Assembly (NCBI GenBank): GCA_019322895.1
Contig: JAHWHZ010000002.1
Coordinates: 62,001 to 126,000 of the forward strand
Direction of reading: 5' to 3'
Length of the DNA: 64,000 bases
Source: Candidatus Woesearchaeota archaeon
GTDB lineage: Archaea > Nanobdellota > Nanobdellia > Woesearchaeales > ARS49
Position numbers and translations under genes: made by a program. The number at the start of each line of letters is the position of its first letter. Position 1 is the first letter of the stretch. Of the stretch, positions 48,905 through 57,670 are shown piece by piece. A model generated the notes under the pieces. That model was not told the origin of the DNA. It saw only the letters and a list, made by a program, of their open reading frames with translations, and did not search any database.

Positions 48905-51676
48905 TTATGTTGTGATATCATCACACGCACTGCAGGTCCATTGTCCTATTCCTGCTCCATGAGGGCAGCAAGGGTCTCCTGCATTGCACAATAAATCTCC
49001 GCAGCACTGCTTGCCAAAGAAAGATGCTGGAACACCGCAGTTGCCATCTTCTTGGCATACTCCGCTCATACAGTCAAGTCCTGCGTCACAGCTGTTGCCC
49101 TGCGTTGCACTGCCGTCTTGACAGTATCCTTGTGAATTGCATCTTGTCTGGCAAGGTCCGTCTGTTGCACACAAATTACCTGCAGTTGCAGAATCTGGAA
49201 GACATTCTGTACCCTGGCAGGTTGAGCATCCACTGCCTCCGCACACCTGTCCTTGCTGCAATTGATCTGCAATACAAGCAGCTTCTCCATTTTCTTCACC
49301 GCAAGTCTGGCAGGTGCCGCACTCATCAAGACTGCCTGAAAACTGTGCAGAATAACCGCATGCTCCTGCTGTACATACTTCGCAGATTGCACAATCAGTA
49401 TCCTTGAATCCGTCATCTGCCTGGACACAACCGCCATTCTCACAGATCATGCAAGCTCCTTCACCACACTGGTCACCATCTTCCTCAACATCTGGCAGAC
49501 AAGCAGGCAATCCATTTGCATCTAATCCACAGGTCGTGCAGTCAGCGCAAAGACTTGAATCAATCTGCGTGAAATCCTCTGGAATCTTGTCGCAAACTGC
49601 CTCTGCACTGCAGACATAACAAGGCACTGAACAAGCATAATCTTCTGCAAGGCCTCCTTCTCCTAAGATGCATGCCTCAACACCTGTGTTAACTCCGTCA
49701 CAAACCATGCAGTCTTCTGGACAATCATCAGGCATGCCTAATGGAGCCGGCAGGGTGCATGCTCCTGCATTATCGCAAATCATGCAGACATCTTCGCCGC
49801 ATGCAGTGCCCATCGGAACATTCACGCAGGCCCATCCTTCGCCTTCCATGACACACATCTGGCACTCAGGACATTCAATAGGACAAAAGATATCCCCTTC
49901 AATGCCCATGTGCTTGTTGTGCACCAAAAGGCCGTTTGCATAAAAGTTGTTGTAATAATCAATCTGTTTCAGGTTATAGGTCTGCACAGGCCCTTTGACA
50001 TAATCCATGCTTGTTATCTCTATCCATTCATTATCTTCAGTAAACAAGTAATCACCAATCTCTAAATCATAAATCAGCTCTGTAATCTCTGAATCCTGCT
50101 TTGCATGCTCTTTATCAATAGCAGCCCAGCCGATTGTGTTGTCTGCTTTCTTTGCCCTGAATGGATGCTCATCTGTCACTTCAATCAAGCCATTGTTTAT
50201 TATGTAATAGCCTTCTCTTATCGGTGCTTCAAGCTCTGTCACTCTTGTAACAACCTGCTCATCATTCTCAAGGTCATAAGCAATGACTGCCTGTCCAACC
50301 TCAACATCCTCAATATTCATCTCTCTGCCTGGTGTCAGGATCTTTGTTCCTGCTGTAAAGCAAGAGCTTCCTCCGCCGCCTCCGCAGATAAATGAATCCT
50401 GCTCATTTCCATTGACAAGTATCATTGAAGGAGTCGGGCAGTCCATCCTGACACTGACTCTCAGACCAATCTCTCCTGTAAAAGGCTTTAGGCCCTCTGG
50501 AGATTCAATGGAAACACTTGGGTCTGAACAAGCAAATGTCAATAACAATCCAAGCTTCTTGTTCAATGCAAATTCCTCTACATGAAACAATTCAAACAAG
50601 GTATTGCTTGTGCACTCTCTTCCTTCAAACTCTCCTGAGATAGTCTCATCAACATCAACATCAAGGTTAATCCTCTGCTCCCTGTAAGTCGCGTCAACCT
50701 GAGAGTCTGTTGTAGGGCATCCTCCAAGCTCATCCTGCCCTGGATTTGGCAAAGTGAAATCATCATACCATATCTTGTATTCATAATCATACAAAGTCTG
50801 GTCCCAGTCAAGAGTGTCTGTCTTTCCCTGGTCCAAGTAACTGTTTGCAGTGTATGAAAAAGATATTTTTTCCTCATTCTCAATATGATATTTCTCCAGC
50901 CTGTACTCGCAGGTTATGCCAGTTCCCTCAAATTTCTGGTTAAGCTCTGCCAAAGACTTGTCTAAAGCTGGATAGACATCCTCAATCTTCAAGCTCATCT
51001 CTTCGATTGTCGCGTTCTTGATAAATCTTCCATTCTCATTGCCAGGACAGTCACAGTCAGTGCTGATTGCCTGGCACGCAACATTCTCAAAAACTTCTGT
51101 GTATATGTTTTCAGTCAGGTGGCCTGCATTGTCCTGCATCCAGTCATAAAAATTAGTGAACATCAGCCACACCTTGAAAGGATTTGTGTAGCGGTTGCTT
51201 ATGTCCTGCTTTTCTGTAAATTCGTCTGTCTCAATCCCCACAATATACTTGCTGACATCATAAGTGATGCTGTCTGGATTCAAAAGATTCATGTCAAGGC
51301 TGTTCACATCATTCTTTATCTCAGGCATATTAATGAACTTGCCTTGCTCTCTCAATGCCTGGATGTAATTCTTGATCCTCTCATTCACAAACCAGTCAAC
51401 ACTCTCATTTGCTTCATCTGTATAGGGCGGTATCGGATAATTGCAGTACCAATACTTGTTGTACTTTGAAAACCCGTTCAATGCAAAATCATTTATTCCC
51501 AAGCTTATCGCTCTTGACAATGTTATTGCAGCTTCTGTGCTAATCTCATTCTGCCTGCTTCTGTCAACCTCAAACTTGTCATAGCTGTGCAAGGTAAACA
51601 ATGCTCCGGCAACAACTGCCAGCAAAGACAACAAAACAAGGGCGGCGGCACTGGCTTTTGTGTTCATTTTCTTCAT
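48905..51676 (-). CDS. pilus-operon protein with HINT autoprocessing domain and Cys-rich tail
   Basis: A 923-residue protein. A pilin-like hydrophobic N-terminus (NTKASAAALVLLSLLAVVAG) leads a beta-rich outer region to about 430, then GGGGGSS and a HINT domain at 439-587. The HINT starts at Cys439 (CFTAGTKIL), has the block-B motif TDEHPF near 500, GDYLF, and ends LLVHN at Asn587. Lys588 follows instead of Cys, Ser or Thr, and there is no homing endonuclease, so this is a HINT of the hedgehog or bacterial intein-like kind that would cleave rather than splice. The last 336 residues hold about 52 cysteines in CxxC-rich repeats. ATG at 51676 has GAGGTGG upstream. It is the last gene of the pilus-like operon. 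Confidence 0.82.
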   Translation of the reverse strand: MKKMNTKASAAALVLLSLLAVVAGALFTLHSYDKFEVDRSRQNEISTEAAITLSRAISLGINDFALNGFSKYNKYWYCNYPIPPYTDEANESVDWFVNERIKNYIQALREQGKFINMPEIKNDVNSLDMNLLNPDSITYDVSKYIVGIETDEFTEKQDISNRYTNPFKVWLMFTNFYDWMQDNAGHLTENIYTEVFENVACQAISTDCDCPGNENGRFIKNATIEEMSLKIEDVYPALDKSLAELNQKFEGTGITCEYRLEKYHIENEEKISFSYTANSYLDQGKTDTLDWDQTLYDYEYKIWYDDFTLPNPGQDELGGCPTTDSQVDATYREQRINLDVDVDETISGEFEGRECTSNTLFELFHVEEFALNKKLGLLLTFACSDPSVSIESPEGLKPFTGEIGLRVSVRMDCPTPSMILVNGNEQDSFICGGGGGSSCFTAGTKILTPGREMNIEDVEVGQAVIAYDLENDEQVVTRVTELEAPIREGYYIINNGLIEVTDEHPFRAKKADNTIGWAAIDKEHAKQDSEITELIYDLEIGDYLFTEDNEWIEITSMDYVKGPVQTYNLKQIDYYNNFYANGLLVHNKHMGIEGDIFCPIECPECQMCVMEGEGWACVNVPMGTACGEDVCMICDNAGACTLPAPLGMPDDCPEDCMVCDGVNTGVEACILGEGGLAEDYACSVPCYVCSAEAVCDKIPEDFTQIDSSLCADCTTCGLDANGLPACLPDVEEDGDQCGEGACMICENGGCVQADDGFKDTDCAICEVCTAGACGYSAQFSGSLDECGTCQTCGEENGEAACIADQLQQGQVCGGSGCSTCQGTECLPDSATAGNLCATDGPCQTRCNSQGYCQDGSATQGNSCDAGLDCMSGVCQEDGNCGVPASFFGKQCCGDLLCNAGDPCCPHGAGIGQWTCSACDDITT

Positions 51677-51677
51677 T

Positions 51678-53081
51678 TTAGGCCACCTCGTTCTTGTTTG
51701 GGTATATGAATAATTTAGCGTCAGTCATGAGCTTGTTCGGCAGGGGCAAACTTCTTTCTGAAACAAACCTTGTTGCATGCTCATACTCTGCACCAAGCCT
51801 GAACTTATACTCTTCAATATTGTCATCAATTGTCGTGCTGATGTCATACACAAGATTCTGTATGTCTTCAAGATTGATGACTTTTCCAAAAGTCTCTCCA
51901 GCAATGTGGTTCATCTGCTCAAGTATGACATCTTCGCATTCTGGATGAAAGCAGACACCGCTGTTCACAGAGCATCCTCCGCATACTGCCTCTCCGCAGG
52001 CATTGCTTGTTGAGCGGCCGTTGACTATCTCAAAATAAGTGTTGAACATCGGCTTGTAATCATAATCACAATTAAATGAATATATCGGATTCACGATGTG
52101 GCCGTTTGCCTTTGCAACCTGCAATGCTTTTTCAACAGAAGCAGCAGAGCGGTCTGCAGGACAGGTTGTGTCGCACAAATCGCACATCTTCTGCCTTGGT
52201 ATATCACTTATGTGAAAGCATGCATCTGGAATAGAGCTTGTTGAGAGCTCATCACTAACAGGAAAAAGAACAACCAGTTTTGCCATTCCCTTGTTGTGCG
52301 CAGATGCATAAGCAACACCTGCGCCCCAGTCTGCCTCATAATAATCTTTTTCACCCGCTTTCCTGATGTTCCTCACATAGTTCACATCAGAATATGGCGC
52401 AGTCACATTAAACTCAACTTTATATTGGTCCTTGCTGTTCACATCATAAGTCTCATTATTGAAATCTTCAGGAGGAGCATATAATTCATCTGCGCCGATG
52501 ATATAGCAGGATATGTCTGCCCTGTCTGTATTATAGATATCGCACTTCTGCCTGTCATTCAAGTCATACTTGTTTCCAAGGATGTAAACATTTGCAACAA
52601 CAATCTCTTCTCCTGTCTCATAAATCTTTTTCTTGACACCCTCAATTATACTGGGCAGTTCATCTGCAAGCTTCTGCCTTTCATCAAGCAAAGAATCAGA
52701 GCCGTCAATCACAAAATTCAGGCTCACTTCAATTATCTTTGGCTTTATCTCGAGATAATACCTGTCTTCTCCAATCACTGCATCTAATGTACCCTTGAAA
52801 AAATCCCTTACATTGACTGTGGTGTTGCCAAAAGTCATATTCTCCTCTCTGTAATATAATGCATCTGTCAATAAATCTGCAAAAGATCTCATTGTGGTCG
52901 GCTCTGTTGCCTGCAGAACTGCATTGAAGTCAGAGCTGTATGCCTCTTCAAGATACTTGTTCTTTGTCAGATCAACCTTGCTCACTGTGTGCTCAGTAAG
53001 GTTATGTATGACAATAGCTCCTGCTATCAAGAAGATGAACATCACGATTACACCGCCCATTACATTTTCTGTCACGCTCAT
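51678..53081 (-). CDS. membrane-anchored VWA-like protein of the pilus operon
   Basis: A 467-residue protein with one N-terminal membrane segment (about 8-28) and a large outer domain. LNFVIDGSDSLLDE near residue 117-130 resembles the first VWA strand with a MIDAS-like DxSxS (DGSDS). Later strands include KLVVLFPVSDE. Two Cys clusters (CDLCDTTCPAD and CGEAVCGGCS) suggest disulphides. VWA proteins with a pilin-like N-terminus (TadG-type) occur in Tad pilus operons, where they act at the tip or in assembly. It overlaps the upstream gene by four bases and is followed by the HINT-protein gene with no gap. Confidence 0.7.
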   Translation of the reverse strand: MSVTENVMGGVIVMFIFLIAGAIVIHNLTEHTVSKVDLTKNKYLEEAYSSDFNAVLQATEPTTMRSFADLLTDALYYREENMTFGNTTVNVRDFFKGTLDAVIGEDRYYLEIKPKIIEVSLNFVIDGSDSLLDERQKLADELPSIIEGVKKKIYETGEEIVVANVYILGNKYDLNDRQKCDIYNTDRADISCYIIGADELYAPPEDFNNETYDVNSKDQYKVEFNVTAPYSDVNYVRNIRKAGEKDYYEADWGAGVAYASAHNKGMAKLVVLFPVSDELSTSSIPDACFHISDIPRQKMCDLCDTTCPADRSAASVEKALQVAKANGHIVNPIYSFNCDYDYKPMFNTYFEIVNGRSTSNACGEAVCGGCSVNSGVCFHPECEDVILEQMNHIAGETFGKVINLEDIQNLVYDISTTIDDNIEEYKFRLGAEYEHATRFVSERSLPLPNKLMTDAKLFIYPNKNEVA

Positions 53082-53491
53082 AGGAAAATCTTAAGCCTCC
53101 CCAAGCAGATCTTTTTCTCTTCTTGTATCGGAACTACATAAACAAAGCTCTGGTCATACCTTGAATTGTTCAAGTAATCATGAAAAGACTCATTGCACTG
53201 GTTTATCCCTAATTTCTCAACAGTATAGCCCTTGATTTTAGATATGTTGCAGGACTCATTCAATTTGTTTTCATCCAATACTTTTCCATAACAATTAAAC
53301 AAGATATTTTTTGCATCTGTCACAACAGAGTATTCATTAACGTCATTTTCAATGCTTCTTTCAAAAGTGACAAGCATGTTCTGATAGAACAACACACCTA
53401 TTGTTGCAACTAAAGCTATGATTATAAAAAAAAAGCTTGTCAAGACCGCGTATACTCCGCGCTTACTCCGAGTATAGTTGAACAGTTTCAT
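53078..53491 (-). CDS. pilin-like membrane protein with class III signal
   Basis: A 137-residue protein. RSKRG followed by a hydrophobic run (VYAVLTSFFFIIIALVATIG) matches the class III signal peptides cut by archaeal prepilin peptidases after Gly. The outer part has four cysteines and several NxS/NxT sites. It overlaps the upstream pilin-like gene by 29 bases and the VWA gene by four. Family not recognised beyond the pilin-like N-terminus. Confidence 0.65.
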   Translation of the reverse strand: MKLFNYTRSKRGVYAVLTSFFFIIIALVATIGVLFYQNMLVTFERSIENDVNEYSVVTDAKNILFNCYGKVLDENKLNESCNISKIKGYTVEKLGINQCNESFHDYLNNSRYDQSFVYVVPIQEEKKICLGRLKIFL

Positions 53492-53852
53492 TTTTCTCTA
53501 TCACAAGATAAGTTATGTTTGACAAATCCAATGTAATGTTGAAATCCTCTTCACAAAAAAACTCCCTGCATTCATGATAAGTTGAGTTTATGCATGCCTC
53601 TCCATCCTTTATCGTGAGGATGCCTTCCTCAATCATTGGATTGAATTTTGTCTTGTAATAATAGCTGTTGCAGGCATTGTTTATGTTTGTCTGCACTTTT
53701 GTGAGATCCTGATGAATGACTTCAACAATCAACTGCCCTGGCTTTACCTGGCCTGCCACAAAAGTAACGCAGATAAGGACAGCAACAAGCAATCCAACCC
53801 AGGCTATTATGTTGCTGGCTGAATCCCCCTTCCTGTTCTGCATTAGTTTCAT
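53463..53852 (-). CDS. pilin-like membrane protein with class III signal
   Basis: A 129-residue protein. ATG at 53852 is preferred: it overlaps the previous stop (ATGA) and GGAG lies upstream; the GTG at 53861 is less likely. QNRKG precedes a hydrophobic run (NIIAWVGLLVAVLICVTFVA), a prepilin-type signal. The outer part contains five cysteines and repeated NxT sites. It is a likely minor pilin or assembly protein of the operon. Confidence 0.65.
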   Translation of the reverse strand: MKLMQNRKGDSASNIIAWVGLLVAVLICVTFVAGQVKPGQLIVEVIHQDLTKVQTNINNACNSYYYKTKFNPMIEEGILTIKDGEACINSTYHECREFFCEEDFNITLDLSNITYLVIEKNETVQLYSE

Positions 53853-54253
53853 CCCAGACACTCCATCCTAACATTTGGATCCATCTTCTCAAAAAAACAA
53901 TTATAATAATGCACCTTGAACTTCTCTGCAAGAGTGGTGTTCAAGGCAAGCTCATAAGGCTCCATGTCGCAGTTGCACTGCACGCAATAGCTCAGGTCCT
54001 CGTTGACCTCGCCGCAGATATTCCTGTTATGCGTAAAGATCCGCGCTTTAGTAGGGAGTTCTGCCTTTATTGACAAGTAAGTCTCCTCACCTGCTGCGCA
54101 AACAAAATTGCACTGGCTCTCCAGCTTGTCAAGGCTCTGCTTAAGGCCCCGCATTATGGAATCCTCCTCATTGAGATAAACAACGTGGATGATTATCCCT
54201 AGGCCTATCAAAACCGCGACAATGCCGAAAAATAACCAGATTGGCTGTTCCAT
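53849..54253 (-). CDS. small membrane-anchored Cys-rich protein of the pilus operon
   Basis: A 134-residue protein that starts almost directly with a hydrophobic segment (IWLFFGIVAVLIGLGIIIHVV) and has an outer domain with about nine cysteines (QCNFVCAAGE, NICGEV, YCVQCNCD). No prepilin-type K/R-G site precedes the hydrophobic run. It may be a minor pilin-like subunit. It is two bases downstream of the 194-residue gene and overlaps the next. Confidence 0.6.
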   Translation of the reverse strand: MEQPIWLFFGIVAVLIGLGIIIHVVYLNEEDSIMRGLKQSLDKLESQCNFVCAAGEETYLSIKAELPTKARIFTHNRNICGEVNEDLSYCVQCNCDMEPYELALNTTLAEKFKVHYYNCFFEKMDPNVRMECLG

Positions 54254-54255
54254 TC

Positions 54256-54840
54256 TTAGCAGTGCAAGTTTTCTTCAAGGATAGTGTACCAGTGGTATTG
54301 CGCGTCAGCACCTGCTGAGCATGTTCCTGGCTGGATAAGCTCTTTTAGTCTTGTGGTTGCTTGTTCTGCATCAAAGCCAGACTTCACAAATGAATTGCAC
54401 AATATCGGTATGCAGTCTTTCATTGTCCTTATAGGCCCGCATTCTGTGACATGAGGACAATATATTGCATCTTCGCAGGCAACCTGCCCTGGAAGAAGAT
54501 TAGTTACAGCATCATCAAGCAATTCGTTATTGTTGAAATCCACCCCTATGCCGTCAATGTCGCTTGTCACCTGCCTCATGCAGAACCTTGCCCTGTCTGT
54601 GAGCGAGCTTCCTCTTGAACAGAGCATGTCGCACTTTTCTTTTGCTTTTGTGGTCATCTCATCGAGCTTTCTCTCTGCCTCAAGGTCTTTCAGTTCTTTT
54701 GTCTTGTCAGAGATCTGTCCCTGAAACATCTTCAACAATACCAAGGCAACAGCAAGGATAACGAACAAAGCTATGAAAATCTCTATCGGCTTTTCACTTC
54801 CTTTTTTATTCAATGCCAGTTTTGTGTCAAATATTTTCAT
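54256..54840 (-). CDS. pilin-like Cys-rich protein with class III signal
   Basis: A 194-residue protein. LNKKG then SEKPIEIFIALFVILAVALV fits a prepilin-type signal with Glu five residues into the mature chain, the position important for pilin assembly. A short coiled coil follows (KTKELKDLEAERKLDEM), then an outer domain with about twelve cysteines (CDMLC, YCPHVTECGP, CIPILC). This is the best pilin candidate in the operon. The start has a weak ribosome binding site. Confidence 0.68.
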   Translation of the reverse strand: MKIFDTKLALNKKGSEKPIEIFIALFVILAVALVLLKMFQGQISDKTKELKDLEAERKLDEMTTKAKEKCDMLCSRGSSLTDRARFCMRQVTSDIDGIGVDFNNNELLDDAVTNLLPGQVACEDAIYCPHVTECGPIRTMKDCIPILCNSFVKSGFDAEQATTRLKELIQPGTCSAGADAQYHWYTILEENLHC

Positions 54841-54852
54841 TTTTTCCCTCCA

Positions 54853-55251
54853 TTAGCCTTTTATCTTGATTTTATTCTCAACAAAATCATAACCAATCCT
54901 TACAGCATTCTTTGCATTAGACAGGTCAACATCAATAGTGGATTCATTGTATGGATAAGACGCGATTATCTCTGAATCTGAAGCAGAGACTTCTCCTAAT
55001 ACAACAAAACACACCTTTGATTCAAATTCCTGGTTATAGTATTTCTTGTAGCACTCTGCAGCAAGATTTGCGACAGAGGTGCTGAGCACTGAATCCAGTT
55101 CAATTATCTTGTCATCATCAAGGTCTTCATCATTCCAGGTGTCCAGCTTTGATTTTGAGTCAGTTATCATGTCTGAAGCAAGATTGATTATCACAATACC
55201 AACTACAACAGCTACGAACAATGTTATTATCACTCTTATTGGCATCTCCAT
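54853..55251 (-). CDS. small membrane-anchored protein of the pilus operon
   Basis: A 132-residue protein with an N-terminal membrane segment (about 5-27; VIITLFVAVVVGIVIINLAS) and an acidic outer domain (WNDEDLDDDKIIELD) with two cysteines. No family recognised. Size and topology match its neighbours, so it is probably another pilin-like or assembly subunit. Confidence 0.6.
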   Translation of the reverse strand: MEMPIRVIITLFVAVVVGIVIINLASDMITDSKSKLDTWNDEDLDDDKIIELDSVLSTSVANLAAECYKKYYNQEFESKVCFVVLGEVSASDSEIIASYPYNESTIDVDLSNAKNAVRIGYDFVENKIKIKG

Positions 55252-55260
55252 TTTACCACC

Positions 55261-55692
55261 CTATAACGTTAGCTTTAGTTTTTCTTCTTCGCATCTTGCA
55301 TTTATCACAGCAGGCAGGGTTATTGTATCCATCTCAAGGTCTTCCCTTGTTCCGCACTCAAACTCTGCGCTCTGCAAAGACCTGCAATAATTCAGTTTTT
55401 TCAGCTCTGTGAAAATCTCTTCTTTAGTGAGTTCCCCTGGCTCTGAAACATAAAATGTGACAGACTTGTTCAGCATGCCAAACCCGCAGTCCTGCCAGGC
55501 ATGATAAATCTCTGCCATGAAACCAAGCTTGTCAACTTTCTTGTACTGTATCTCCTGGTCATGCTCCTTGAAGACGATGCTTTTCACATCCTCATAAGTC
55601 TGCTGCACATCCCAGTCAATCAAAAATGTCAATATGAAACCTCCTATCAGTACTGCGATGCCGATGAAGACCACTATTTCCACAACTTCCAT
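55261..55692 (-). CDS. small membrane-anchored protein of the pilus operon
   Basis: A 143-residue protein with an N-terminal membrane segment (about 5-26; VVFIGIAVLIGGFILTFLI) and an outer domain with four cysteines. Family not recognised. It follows the 37-residue gene by two bases. Confidence 0.6.
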   Translation of the reverse strand: MEVVEIVVFIGIAVLIGGFILTFLIDWDVQQTYEDVKSIVFKEHDQEIQYKKVDKLGFMAEIYHAWQDCGFGMLNKSVTFYVSEPGELTKEEIFTELKKLNYCRSLQSAEFECGTREDLEMDTITLPAVINARCEEEKLKLTL

Positions 55693-55694
55693 TT

Positions 55695-55808
55695 TTAATT
55701 TACTCCAGGTATTCCTGATTTCAAAACATTTCTTACTATCATTATCATGAATGCAACTGCTGCAATCGTGATTACAACACCTATGATCTTGAACAGTGTC
55801 TTATTCAT
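55695..55808 (-). CDS. 37-residue membrane peptide in the pilus operon
   Basis: A short gene between the T2SF-type gene and the next pilin-like gene. The product is MNKTLFKIIGVVITIAAVAF, then MIMIVRNVLKSGIPGVN: one membrane segment with short basic ends. The ATG overlaps the stop of the upstream gene (ATGA) and the stop lies two bases before the next ATG, the same tight packing as the rest of the operon. That spacing is the main support for it being real. Function unknown; the size recalls very small pilins of Tad systems (Flp), but it lacks a K/R-G cleavage site. Confidence 0.6.
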   Translation of the reverse strand: MNKTLFKIIGVVITIAAVAFMIMIVRNVLKSGIPGVN

Positions 55809-57670
55809 GCCAATACCCCCTGGAAAACGAAATTTCTGAACAAGATGAATCCAACAAACAGGATTGCTGTGTAGATTGCAAAGCCCAGCAGGTTAGACTT
55901 CATTGACTTTATTGTCTGGTATTTGTCATTGCCTATCTTGATATTAGATGCAAAGATGCTCAACACAAGCATCATCTCAATCAAATAGATGCTTACAATG
56001 ACTTCAATCACTGTAGGCGGGATTATCTGCGTTATATCAACAAGGTTCAATGCAGTTCCCTGGGTAACACCAAGAGAGTTTTGTATGATTTCCAATTGCT
56101 GTGTTATGAACCTCAAGCTCATGACAATCGCCAATGACATTATCACTGCTGCTGCACTCAATAACGGAGCAAGCATTGTAACTGTGATATTAATCAAGCT
56201 GACTGTCTCTGCAAGCAATGACTTTATGTAATCATCAAGCTGGAAGATGGAGAGAGTCTGTTTTCTCATCATCTTTGCAGCTCTTCCTGCACTTGCCTGC
56301 GAAACATCTGTAAAAGAGATTATCTGATAGATGTTATTGCTCACTTTTTTTGACGGGCAGATCCTTGGCAGAATCTTTCTTGTGAGCTCTTTTATTGATT
56401 TTTTTGTTGTCCTTAATTTCTGGAAAAGTTTCTTGAAGACAGCAACAACAGGATGGTCCTTGAAGCCGTGAGTCTCGTAATCATCAACAACATCTGGCAG
56501 AACGCTTTCCAAAGACCTGTTAAGATTAAGATATGTTGAGAATATCTGAAGCAAGTGCGGAAAGTCCTGTTCAGTGTCATAGACATCCTGCCACAGCTTC
56601 TTGTACATCTTTGTATGATAATAAGCATACAAGTATATTGCAAGAATAACACCCAGTGCAATGAGCCAGCAGATAAAGACAGAGCTTAATGCATATTCTC
56701 TTGCAGCTGTCTCTAAAATGCCCAAATTGATTGTTTTCAGATGCATTATTGTAGGTATTGCAAACAATGCAACGATAGCTGCTCCTGCTGCATATATCCA
56801 CCAGGGGACTTTCTTGTATTCAGGAGCATCCTCTATTCTTATTGTATTGACCTGGATTCTTGAAGATGCAAAATGCAAAGCCATGACCAGCAGTATTGCC
56901 GGAAAAAAAACATTGTAGACAAACGCAATTACAGGCGGCTGCACAATATGCGGCATGAAAATTGACAATAATGGAAGTATCATCAAGGATATGATTGGCA
57001 GCAAAACTCCCACTGCAATAAGTGTCTTTGCCTGTGAAGCAAGCTTTTCTGAGAATCTTTTGCCAGACTCGTGATAAGCAAGGATTATTGTTTCTAAAAC
57101 TTCTTCAATTATAGTATCTCTTTCTTTTGGAGGGCTCATGGATGCTGTCTGCAAAAGCTTCAATGCCTTGACAAACTCTGGATTGTTCTCATTCCAGACA
57201 CCAATGTAATCTTCAATAGCACCTCCTAAAGTGCATTTTTCCTTTATCCTCAGTTTTTCAAAGATATCCTCAAACTGGAGCTTCAGTGTCCCCCTTAATT
57301 CATCTTTAGTGTGCAGCATAGCATACTCCAAGCTTGAGTTCATGGAGACATAAGTGGAAATCTTCATGAGCGCCCTGAGCATCTCTTCCTTGTAATCAAT
57401 TATCTGCTTGGTGTAATGGATGCTTGTCGGGTAGATGTACAAGGCAATCGCAAGTATGATTCCCAAGAAGAAAAATGCATACAAGAAGAACTTTGTTATG
57501 AATGACAATGCAAATGCAAGAGCCATGCAGGCAATCAATGCAGCAAGGCTTGTTGAGATTAATTCCTTGGAAGTATAAGGAAACAAGATAAATTTCAGTT
57601 TTTCATCTGCTTTCTTTATGCGGAATGACGGGATTCTCTTTCCAATTGAATAGATTTTGGTCCAGTCCAT
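55805..57670 (-). CDS. type II secretion F/FlaJ/TadC-like inner membrane platform protein
   Basis: A 621-residue membrane protein with two halves, each with several membrane segments and a cytoplasmic helical T2SF-type domain (about 90-215 and 375-520). KISTYVSMNSSLEYAM and IFSTYLNLNRSLESVL are the equivalent start helices of the two T2SF domains. Archaeal FlaJ proteins have this layout. It forms the membrane platform on which the ATPase encoded one gene upstream acts; the ends of the two genes overlap by one base. The length is within the range of archaeal FlaJ-like proteins. Confidence 0.85.
   Translation of the reverse strand: MDWTKIYSIGKRIPSFRIKKADEKLKFILFPYTSKELISTSLAALIACMALAFALSFITKFFLYAFFFLGIILAIALYIYPTSIHYTKQIIDYKEEMLRALMKISTYVSMNSSLEYAMLHTKDELRGTLKLQFEDIFEKLRIKEKCTLGGAIEDYIGVWNENNPEFVKALKLLQTASMSPPKERDTIIEEVLETIILAYHESGKRFSEKLASQAKTLIAVGVLLPIISLMILPLLSIFMPHIVQPPVIAFVYNVFFPAILLVMALHFASSRIQVNTIRIEDAPEYKKVPWWIYAAGAAIVALFAIPTIMHLKTINLGILETAAREYALSSVFICWLIALGVILAIYLYAYYHTKMYKKLWQDVYDTEQDFPHLLQIFSTYLNLNRSLESVLPDVVDDYETHGFKDHPVVAVFKKLFQKLRTTKKSIKELTRKILPRICPSKKVSNNIYQIISFTDVSQASAGRAAKMMRKQTLSIFQLDDYIKSLLAETVSLINITVTMLAPLLSAAAVIMSLAIVMSLRFITQQLEIIQNSLGVTQGTALNLVDITQIIPPTVIEVIVSIYLIEMMLVLSIFASNIKIGNDKYQTIKSMKSNLLGFAIYTAILFVGFILFRNFVFQGVLA

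Noticed and set aside
48905..51676. True intein in the Cys-rich protein
   Set aside because: The residue after VHN is Lys, not Cys, Ser or Thr, and there is no endonuclease domain. Splicing is therefore unlikely and a cleaving HINT domain is the better call.
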